Assembly: GCA_050181295.1 (NCBI GenBank)
Contig: JBFXDI010000042.1
Coordinates: 1-29,164, forward strand
Length of the DNA: 29,164 nucleotides
Source of the DNA: JBFXDI01 sp050181295
Lineage (GTDB): Bacteria; Pseudomonadota; Alphaproteobacteria; Rhizobiales; Aestuariivirgaceae
Reading direction: 5' to 3'
The position numbers were made by a program, and so were the translations under genes. The notes under the pieces are model-generated. The model saw nothing but the letters and a program-made list of their open reading frames with translations, was not told the DNA's origin and did no database searches. Each line of letters starts with the position of its first letter. Position 1 is the stretch's first letter. Positions 1-6,095 of this stretch are shown piece by piece.

Positions 1-327
1 CTCGACCTCGCGGGCGTTCCGGCCGAGATCCTCGAGCGCGAGAAGGCGATCCTCGCCGAGAAGAACCAGGGCAAGCCCGCGAACGTGCTCGAAAAGATCT
101 TCCAGAGCGGCTTGAAGTCCTACGCCAAGGAGCACTGCCTCCTCGACCAGGTCTTCGTGATCGATGGCCAGAACACGGTCGCCCAGGCGGTGAAGAACGT
201 CGAAGGCAAGGCCGGCGCGCCGATCAAGGTCCAGGCCTTCGTACGCTTCCAACTCGGCGAGGGCATCGAGAAGGAGGAGGGCGACGATTTCGCGACCGAG
301 GTGGCGAAGGCGGCGCGCGGCGGCTAG
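1..327 (+). CDS. tsf: Elongation factor Ts, C-terminal part (5' end outside window)
   Basis: The first reading frame is open from base 1 to a TAG at 325-327 and gives about 108 residues. They match the C-terminal dimerisation and core region of EF-Ts, the guanine nucleotide exchange factor that recycles EF-Tu in the cytoplasm. Recognisable stretches are KPANVLEKIFQSGLKSY, NTVAQAVKN and the family-typical ending FVRFQLGEGIEKEE. The N-terminal EF-Tu binding domain lies upstream of the window. The next gene is pyrH, as in most alphaproteobacteria (rpsB-tsf-pyrH-frr). An inverted repeat and a GC hairpin follow the stop, so tsf and pyrH may not be a simple single transcript. Confidence 0.95.
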   Translation, partial: LDLAGVPAEILEREKAILAEKNQGKPANVLEKIFQSGLKSYAKEHCLLDQVFVIDGQNTVAQAVKNVEGKAGAPIKVQAFVRFQLGEGIEKEEGDDFATEVAKAARGG

Positions 328-328
328 A

Positions 329-373
329 GCATGATGCCGAAAAGTGTGAAGCACTTTTCGGGCTACATCATGC
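329..373. repeat. Imperfect palindromic intergenic repeat, GCATGATG...CATCATGC
   Basis: The left arm at 329-346 (GCATGATGCCGAAAAGTG) and the right arm at 352-373 are reverse complements apart from a 4-base insertion in the right arm. The loop is TGAAG. Elements with a GCATGATG(C)CGAAAAGTG core are familiar as dispersed intergenic palindromes in Rhizobiales genomes; that is recalled knowledge and was not searched. The element starts two bases after the tsf stop codon, so its transcript would fold directly behind the EF-Ts message. It could protect the 3' end or attenuate read-through. Confidence 0.75.
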
Positions 374-445
374 GCCGCTCCATATTGATCACGTCATGAG
401 TTTAGTTCGACTGGCAAACGCATCGTGGTCTGAGACGAATCGACG

Positions 446-471
446 GGCTCCGCGCTAGGGATCGCGGAGCC
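446..471 (+). terminator. GC-rich hairpin upstream of pyrH, terminator-like or attenuating
   Basis: GGCTCCGCG at 446-454 pairs perfectly with CGCGGAGCC at 463-471 across an 8-base loop. The 9-bp stem is very stable, but no clear run of T follows, so it is not a textbook intrinsic terminator. It lies between tsf and the pyrH ribosome binding site and could partly separate the two genes or stabilise the pyrH-frr message. Confidence 0.4.
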
Positions 472-503
472 GGTTCTGCCTCGCTAATCCTTTCCGGAGA
501 GCC

Positions 504-1217
504 ATGCCCACGTCCTACAAGCGCATCCTCCTCAAGGTCTCCGGGGAAGTGCTGATGGGCGCCCAGGGGTTCGGCATTGATATGCCGACCGTCGTGCGCG
601 TGGCAGGCGAGATCGCGGAAGTGGCCCGCGCCGGCCACCAGGTCGGGCTCGTCATCGGCGGCGGCAACATCTTCCGCGGCGTCGCCGGCGCCGCGAAGGG
701 CATGGATCGGGTCGACGCCGACCACATGGGCATGCTGGCGACGGTGATGAATGCCATCGCCATGCAGGGCGCGCTGGCGTCGCAGGGGCTGGATGCGCGC
801 GTGCTCTCGGCCATCCCGATGCCGACCGTGTGCGAGTCCTATGTGCGAAGGCGCGCCGTCAAGCATCTGGAGAGCGGGCGCGTGGTGCTCTTCGCCGCCG
901 GCACGGGCAATCCCTATTTCACGACCGATACGGCCGCGGCGCTCCGGGCGGCCGAGACGCGCTGCGACGTGCTGATGAAGGGCACGAGCGTCGACGGCAT
1001 CTACGCGGCCGATCCGAAGCAGCACCCGAAAGCGGAGCGCTTCGAGCGGCTGACCTATGCCGATGTCCTTAACCGTGATCTGAAGGTCATGGACACTGCG
1101 GCGATCGCCCTTGCGCGCGACAACGCGATTCCGGTAATCGTCTTCTCTATCCGCGCCGAAGGGGCTCTCTCATCCGTGCTGGCGGGCAGGGGGCGGTCCA
1201 CTCTCGTCAGCGCCTGA
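504..1217 (+). CDS. pyrH: Uridylate kinase (UMP kinase)
   Basis: This encodes 237 residues, the usual length for bacterial PyrH, which phosphorylates UMP to UDP in pyrimidine nucleotide synthesis. It belongs to the amino-acid kinase fold family and acts in the cytoplasm. Visible motifs are the N-terminal phosphate-binding KRILLKVSGEVL, the glycine-rich VIGGGNIFRG, DHMGMLATVMNA, the UMP-binding GTGNPYFTTDTAA and LMKGTSVDGIYAADPK. The ATG at 504 follows a GGAGA ribosome site at 496-500. It is followed 19 bases later by frr, the normal partner. The CTP synthase gene pyrG further along the window acts downstream in the same pathway. Confidence 0.97.
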   Translation: MPTSYKRILLKVSGEVLMGAQGFGIDMPTVVRVAGEIAEVARAGHQVGLVIGGGNIFRGVAGAAKGMDRVDADHMGMLATVMNAIAMQGALASQGLDARVLSAIPMPTVCESYVRRRAVKHLESGRVVLFAAGTGNPYFTTDTAAALRAAETRCDVLMKGTSVDGIYAADPKQHPKAERFERLTYADVLNRDLKVMDTAAIALARDNAIPVIVFSIRAEGALSSVLAGRGRSTLVSA

Positions 1218-1236
1218 GCGAGGAACTGGGAGCAAG

Positions 1237-1803
1237 ATGGCTAAGCCGACATCATTGGATTTCAAGGACTTGGAGCGGCGGATGCACGGGGCCATGGAAG
1301 CCCTGAAGCATGAATTCGCCGGGCTTCGCACGGGGCGCGCCTCGTCCAGCCTGCTGGAGCCCGTGACGGTGGAGGCCTACGGTTCCCACATGCCGCTTTC
1401 CCAGGTGGGCAGCATCTCGGTGCCCGAGCCCCGCATGCTCGCCGTGCAGGTCTGGGACCGGGCTCTCGTCTCCGCCGTCGACAAGGCGATCCGCGCCTCG
1501 AGCCTCGGCCTCAACCCGATCGTCGACGGCCAGCTTGTGCGAATCCCCATCCCCGAGCTCACCCAGGACCGCCGCAAGGAGCTGACGAAGGTCGCCCATC
1601 AGTACGCCGAGAAGGGGCGCGTCGCCGTCCGCAACGTGCGGCGCGACGGCATGGAGAGCCTCAAGAAGCTCGAGAAGGACGGCCATATCAGCGAGGACGA
1701 GCACCGCGAGCAGGCGGATCGGGTGCAGAAGCTCACCGACGCGACCATCAAGGAGATCGACGACGCGTTGACCCACAAAGACGCCGATATCATGCAGGTG
1801 TAA
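1237..1803 (+). CDS. frr: Ribosome recycling factor
   Basis: This encodes 188 residues, close to the family norm of about 185. RRF works with EF-G to split post-termination ribosomes and free mRNA and tRNA. Diagnostic stretches are LRTGRASSSLLEPVTVEAYG, the PxPELTxxRRKEL element (IPIPELTQDRRKELTK) and the C-terminal helix region VQKLTDATIKEIDDAL. The ATG at 1237 is preceded by an AGGAACTGGGA purine-rich stretch. It sits between pyrH and uppS, with only 4 bases to the next start, so frr and uppS are probably translationally linked. Confidence 0.97.
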   Translation: MAKPTSLDFKDLERRMHGAMEALKHEFAGLRTGRASSSLLEPVTVEAYGSHMPLSQVGSISVPEPRMLAVQVWDRALVSAVDKAIRASSLGLNPIVDGQLVRIPIPELTQDRRKELTKVAHQYAEKGRVAVRNVRRDGMESLKKLEKDGHISEDEHREQADRVQKLTDATIKEIDDALTHKDADIMQV

Positions 1804-1807
1804 TGGA

Positions 1808-2611
1808 ATGCCGGCCGAGCATGAGGGCGTTGCCCTCCGGAAGAAGGAGGAGGCTTTGCAGCCGGAACCGTCCGACGAGGACGAGCCGTCCGTTCCCGCG
1901 CGCTGGCCGCGCCATATAGCGATCATCATGGATGGCAACGGACGCTGGGCTCATGCCCGCTCGCTGCCGCGCTCGGCCGGGCACCGCAAGGGCGTGGAGG
2001 CCGTCCGCCGCACCATCCACGCGGCGCTCGAGCTCAAGATCGAGTGCCTCACCATCTTCAGCTTCAGCTCCGAGAACTGGTCGAGGCCTGCCTCCGAGGT
2101 CAGCGATCTCCTCGCCCTCATGCGCCGCTTCGTGCGGCAGGACGTGGCTGAGCTGCATGCGGCGGGCGTGCAGGTGCGCATCATCGGCGAGCGGGAAGGC
2201 CTGACGCCGGACATCCTTTCGATGATCGAGGAGACGGAAAGCCTCACCCGCGACAATCGCGCCATGAGGCTCAACGTCGCCTTCAATTACGGCTCCCGCC
2301 AGGAGCTGGTGTCGGCCGTGCGGCGGATCGCCGAGGCCGTGCGCCGGGGCGAGGTGGAGCCGGAGGAAATCTCTCCCGAGCTCATTGCAAGCGGCCTCTA
2401 TTCGAGCGATGTGCCGGATCCGGATCTTCTCATCCGCACGAGCGGCGAACAGCGGCTTTCCAACTTCCTCCTGTGGCAATGCGCCTATGCCGAGTTCGTT
2501 TTCGTGGAGGAGCACTGGCCCGACTTTTCCAAGGAAACGCTCGTTCGCGCGATCGACGAGTTCCGCACGCGCGACCGCCGCTTCGGCGGGCTGACCGCCC
2601 GGGCACTCTGA
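1808..2611 (+). CDS. uppS: Isoprenyl transferase (undecaprenyl pyrophosphate synthase)
   Basis: Cis-prenyltransferase that extends farnesyl-PP with isopentenyl-PP to the C55 lipid carrier for peptidoglycan and polysaccharide export. The metal- and phosphate-binding loop MDGNGRWA is at residues 41-48 with the catalytic Asp42. FSFSSENWSRP follows, and RTSGEQRLSN begins at residue 210. The protein is 267 residues, somewhat long. The first 33 residues are an acidic, low-complexity extension before the conserved PRHIAIIMDG, so translation might instead begin downstream, though no better ATG is seen before the core. The start lies 4 bases after the frr stop. Substrate supply links it to dxr two genes on. 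Confidence 0.95.
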   Translation: MPAEHEGVALRKKEEALQPEPSDEDEPSVPARWPRHIAIIMDGNGRWAHARSLPRSAGHRKGVEAVRRTIHAALELKIECLTIFSFSSENWSRPASEVSDLLALMRRFVRQDVAELHAAGVQVRIIGEREGLTPDILSMIEETESLTRDNRAMRLNVAFNYGSRQELVSAVRRIAEAVRRGEVEPEEISPELIASGLYSSDVPDPDLLIRTSGEQRLSNFLLWQCAYAEFVFVEEHWPDFSKETLVRAIDEFRTRDRRFGGLTARAL

Positions 2612-2628
2612 GCTTGCACCCCTTGGCC

Positions 2629-3471
2629 ATGGAGCCTTCAACGCCAACCATCGGCCAGGAAGCACGATGGCAGGGCCTCGGCACGCGGGTGGCCGCATCC
2701 GCCGCGCTGGTGCCTGTGGTGGTGGGCGGTGCATGGCTCGGCGGCATCTGGTTCTCCGGGCTTCTAGCGGCGATCGGCATCGTCATGGCCTGGGAATGGT
2801 GTGCCATGGTCTATCCGCGCAACCGCTGGCAGTTCGCGCTGCATGCGGTGGCGGTCATTGCGGCGGCCTTCCTGTCCGTGCCGCTGGCGCTCCTGGCGAT
2901 CGTTGCCTGCTGGCTCGGATCGGGCATGGCGGTGCTGCGGGCGGGGCGCTTCGGGCGCTCGTGGCGCTGGGTCGGCGTGCCCTATATCGCGCTTCCTATC
3001 CTGGCGCTCGCCGTCCTGCGGATGGACGTCGCCTTCGGCCTCGTGGCCGTGCTCTGGCTGTTCGTGGCCGTCTGGACCGCTGATGTGGGCGCCTATTTCG
3101 CCGGCCGGCTGATCGGCGGCCCGAGGCTTGCTCCCAACATCTCCCCCAACAAGACCTGGGCGGGTCTTGGCGGAGCGGTGGCGGGTGCCGGTCTCGCGGC
3201 GGCCTTGGTGGGCTATCTGGCGGAACTGCCCGCGCTCACCGTCATTGTCGCTCTCGGCGCCACTACCGGGGTCATCGAACAGCTCGGCGATCTCTTCGAA
3301 TCGGCCGCCAAGCGGAGTTTCGGCGTGAAGGATTCCGGCACCCTGATCCCGGGGCATGGCGGCGTGCTGGATCGTGTGGATGGGCTCGCCTTCGCCGCCA
3401 TCGCCGCCGTCGCGCTGGGCCTCTGGCGAGGCGGTCTAGACCACGCCGCGAGCGGGTTTCTCGCATGGTGA
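2629..3471 (+). CDS. cdsA: Phosphatidate cytidylyltransferase (CDP-diglyceride synthase)
   Basis: Integral inner-membrane enzyme that makes CDP-diacylglycerol from phosphatidic acid and CTP, the branch point to all phospholipids. The 280-residue protein is mostly hydrophobic membrane segments. Near the C-terminus, from residue 225, it carries the CDS signature SAAKRSFGVKDSG, then LIPGHGGVLDRVDG with the conserved metal-binding Asp residues. The reading frame is open much further upstream inside uppS. ATG 2629 was chosen because it lies 17 bases after the uppS stop and gives a normal length; an in-frame TTG at 2614 is an alternative, and no strong ribosome site distinguishes them. The 3' end overlaps dxr by 7 bases. 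Confidence 0.93.
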   Translation: MEPSTPTIGQEARWQGLGTRVAASAALVPVVVGGAWLGGIWFSGLLAAIGIVMAWEWCAMVYPRNRWQFALHAVAVIAAAFLSVPLALLAIVACWLGSGMAVLRAGRFGRSWRWVGVPYIALPILALAVLRMDVAFGLVAVLWLFVAVWTADVGAYFAGRLIGGPRLAPNISPNKTWAGLGGAVAGAGLAAALVGYLAELPALTVIVALGATTGVIEQLGDLFESAAKRSFGVKDSGTLIPGHGGVLDRVDGLAFAAIAAVALGLWRGGLDHAASGFLAW

Positions 3472-4637
3472 CGCGCCTCACGATTCTCGGCGCAACCGGC
3501 TCCATCGGACAATCGACCGTCGATATCGTCTCGCGCCATCGCGACCTCTATTCGGTCGAGACCATGGTGGCCAACGCCAATGTCGAAGCGCTTGCGCGCG
3601 ACGCCCGCGCGCTCGGAGCCCGCAGCGCCGTGACCGCGGACGCCTCCCGGTACCGGGAGCTGAAGGAGCTCCTGTCGGGCTCGGGCATCGAAGCCGCGGC
3701 GGGCGAGGAGGCCGTGGTCGAGCACGCCTCACGGCCCGCCGACATGGCGATCGCCGCCATCGTGGGGGCGGACGGGCTCAAACCAACGCTGGCCGCGGCG
3801 CGCGCCGGCGCCACCATCGCGCTCGCCAACAAGGAATGCCTGGTCTCCGCCGGCGAGCTTTTCATGCACGAGGCCAAGGCTGCCGGGACCACCGTCATCC
3901 CGGTCGATTCCGAGCACAGCGCCATCTTCCAGTGCCTCGAGACCCGGAATCTGGATCGGGTGGCGAAGATCACGCTGACGGCCTCGGGCGGCCCGTTCCG
4001 CGGGCGCGCGGCGTCGGACCTTGCCTCCGTCACGCCCGAAACGGCGCTCAAGCACCCCAACTGGTCGATGGGGCCGAAGATCACGATCGATTCGGCGACG
4101 CTCATGAACAAGGGGCTGGAGCTGATCGAGGCCTTCCACCTCTTTCCGGTGGGGCTCGAGCGGTTGGGCGTCGTGGTGCACCCGCAATCGATCATCCACA
4201 GCTTCGTCTCCTATTGCGACGGCTCGGTGCTGGCGCAGATGGGGATGCCCGACATGCGCACCCCGATCGCCTGCGCGCTCGCCTGGCCAAGGCGAATCGA
4301 GACACCGGTCGAATCACTCGACCTAGCCCGGATTGGGACGCTCACCTTCGAGGAGGTGGACCATGCCCGCTTTCCGGCCATTAACCTTTGCCGGGCGGCG
4401 CTCCGCCGTGGCGGAACTGCAACAACCGTTCTCAATGCGGCAAATGAGGTCGCAGTTGCCGAATTCTTGTCGCAAAGGCTTGGTTTTGTCGCCATAACAG
4501 CCTTGGTGGAAGACGTTTTGTCTAAGGCTGATGGGGACAACATGATCGGACCTCTGTCGTCTTTGGACGATGTGTGGGCGGCTGACGCCTACGCGCGCAG
4601 GTTGGGTCGCGAGGTGGCTCGCAGGTTGCATTCCTGA
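3465..4637 (+). CDS. dxr: 1-deoxy-D-xylulose 5-phosphate reductoisomerase
   Basis: Second enzyme of the MEP isoprenoid pathway; it converts DXP to 2-C-methylerythritol 4-phosphate with NADPH. The 390-residue length is typical. The NADPH-binding ILGATGSIGQST lies at the N-terminus. The NKE triad is at residues 122-124, the metal and substrate site VDSEHSA starts at residue 147, and LTASGGPFR and HPNWSMGPKITIDSATLMNK follow. The start overlaps the end of cdsA by 7 bases. Its product feeds the isoprenoid used by uppS. The 3' third, around 4375-4565, has visibly more A/T and less biased codons than the rest of the gene. Confidence 0.97.
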   Translation: MVTRLTILGATGSIGQSTVDIVSRHRDLYSVETMVANANVEALARDARALGARSAVTADASRYRELKELLSGSGIEAAAGEEAVVEHASRPADMAIAAIVGADGLKPTLAAARAGATIALANKECLVSAGELFMHEAKAAGTTVIPVDSEHSAIFQCLETRNLDRVAKITLTASGGPFRGRAASDLASVTPETALKHPNWSMGPKITIDSATLMNKGLELIEAFHLFPVGLERLGVVVHPQSIIHSFVSYCDGSVLAQMGMPDMRTPIACALAWPRRIETPVESLDLARIGTLTFEEVDHARFPAINLCRAALRRGGTATTVLNAANEVAVAEFLSQRLGFVAITALVEDVLSKADGDNMIGPLSSLDDVWAADAYARRLGREVARRLHS

Positions 4638-4692
4638 GAGCGGTGCCGGAAGCCCGGCGCCATCATCCGCAACCGGCTTGCTGGGAGGTTAC

Positions 4693-5826
4693 ATGGAAAT
4701 CGCGATTGGCCTGATGGACTCGATAACATCGTTCATATCCTCCAACGCGATACCCTTTCTCGCCGTCCTGACCGTCATCGTCTTCTTTCACGAGCTTGGC
4801 CATTTCCTGGTCGCCCGCTGGTGCGGCGTCGCGGTTGAGGTCTTCTCGATCGGCTTCGGCCGCGAGATCGTGGGCTGGACCGACCGGCAGGGCACGCGCT
4901 GGAAGATCGGATGGCTGCCGCTCGGCGGCTATGTGAAGTTCCTGGGCGACGCCAATGCCGCAAGCATGCCGGACACGAGCGCACCGGCGAGGGCGCGCGG
5001 AACCGGCGACTTCCACTCCAAGCCGCTTTCCCGCCGGGCCGCCATCGTGGCGGCTGGTCCCATTGCCAATTTCCTCCTCGCCATCGTCATCTTCGCCGCC
5101 TCCTATTCGCTGATCGGCGTGCCGGTCAGCCTGCCCGTCGTCGATGAAGTGAAAGCCGGAAGCGCCGCCGAGGCCGCCGGTATGAAGCCCGGAGACCTCA
5201 TCAAGCGCATCGACGGCAAGGAGATCGCCTCCTTCACCGACATCCAGCGGCAGGTCGCCGATCGGCCCGGCGACCCGCTGCCGATCGTGATCGAGCGGAA
5301 CGGCGCCGAGATGACCCTGACCGTCACCCCGATCGCCACCGAAGTTTCGGACGGCGCCGGCGGAAAGATGCGCCTGGGCCTTCTGGGCATCTCAAGGGAT
5401 GTCAGGCGCGACCTGCGCTACGACAAGAAGGGCGTGGGCGAGGCGGTCACGCTTGCCGTTGGGGAAACCTGGTTCGTCATCACCAAGTCGCTGAGCTACG
5501 TGAAGGGCGTCATCGTGGGGCGCGAAAGCGCCGATCAGCTTGCCGGCCCGCTGCGCATCGCGCAAGTTTCGGGTCAGGCGGCCGCGGTAGGCTTCTCGGC
5601 GCTACTGCAGCTGGCTGCGGTCCTTTCCGTAAGTATCGGATTGATTAATCTTTTCCCGATTCCATTGCTTGATGGTGGGCATCTGCTCTACTACGCGATA
5701 GAGTGGATTCGGGGCAGGCCCTTGGGGCCGGCCGCCCAGGAATTTGGCTTCCGAATCGGCATGGTTCTCGTGCTCATGCTGATGCTGGTGGCGACCTGGA
5801 ATGACATCATGCGGTCCGGCAGCTGA
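4693..5826 (+). CDS. rseP: Site-2 intramembrane metalloprotease RseP
   Basis: Zinc metalloprotease of the inner membrane. In characterised relatives it performs regulated intramembrane cleavage of anti-sigma factors and clears signal peptides. The zinc-binding HELGH is at residues 33-37 inside the first membrane segment. A PDZ domain follows at roughly 125-205, with VDEVKAGSAAEAAGMKPGD near its start. The third zinc ligand region IPLLDGGH has Asp327, and membrane segments close the protein. The frame is open upstream from 4570, but ATG 4693 has an ideal GGAGG at 4684-4688 and gives 377 residues, the family length. Genes for cdsA, dxr, rseP and bamA commonly travel together. Confidence 0.95.
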   Translation: MEIAIGLMDSITSFISSNAIPFLAVLTVIVFFHELGHFLVARWCGVAVEVFSIGFGREIVGWTDRQGTRWKIGWLPLGGYVKFLGDANAASMPDTSAPARARGTGDFHSKPLSRRAAIVAAGPIANFLLAIVIFAASYSLIGVPVSLPVVDEVKAGSAAEAAGMKPGDLIKRIDGKEIASFTDIQRQVADRPGDPLPIVIERNGAEMTLTVTPIATEVSDGAGGKMRLGLLGISRDVRRDLRYDKKGVGEAVTLAVGETWFVITKSLSYVKGVIVGRESADQLAGPLRIAQVSGQAAAVGFSALLQLAAVLSVSIGLINLFPIPLLDGGHLLYYAIEWIRGRPLGPAAQEFGFRIGMVLVLMLMLVATWNDIMRSGS

Positions 5827-5865
5827 GATCGGCCGGCCGCTCCGATAAGGGTGTTGCACAAAATC

Positions 5866-5890
5866 CTCCTCCGACGCCGTTCGGGAGGAG
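5866..5890 (+). promoter_or_regulatory. Hairpin that pairs with a strong Shine-Dalgarno upstream of bamA
   Basis: CTCCTCC at 5866-5872 is the exact complement of GGAGGAG at 5884-5890, with an 11-base loop. GGAGGAG is itself an excellent ribosome site, 7 bases before an ATG at 5898. A transcript from rseP into bamA could fold to hide this site. No T-run follows, so it does not look like a terminator. The regulatory role is inference. Confidence 0.4.
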
Positions 5891-5897
5891 AGATCAA

Positions 5898-6095
5898 ATG
5901 GTTGGTTCTCTTGGTCGGGGAAACGGACTAAAAGACCGGAGAATCTTCCGAGCGGGACGGCGCCTGAAGCGGGTAGTAACGATCGAATGCGACAGGGTTT
6001 TGTTTTGGTGGGGCGGTTCACTCTGGCCATTCTGGTGGCGCTGCCGCTTTTGTGTGTCGCAAGCCTGCCCACGCCCGCCTTCGCCCAGGCGGTGA
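5898..6095 (+). CDS. Possible short leader ORF overlapping the bamA start (65 aa)
   Basis: ATG 5898 has a near-perfect ribosome site (GGAGGAG at 5884-5890) and opens a 65-residue frame. It runs through the bamA start in a different frame and ends at 6095. The product is basic and then Trp/Cys-rich, and I recognise no family. From position 5987 onward its codons are an out-of-frame reading of the bamA signal-peptide region, so the sequence is largely dictated by bamA. It may be a leader whose translation influences bamA initiation, which has no comparable ribosome site of its own, or a chance frame. Coding status is doubtful. Confidence 0.25.
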   Translation: MVGSLGRGNGLKDRRIFRAGRRLKRVVTIECDRVLFWWGGSLWPFWWRCRFCVSQACPRPPSPRR

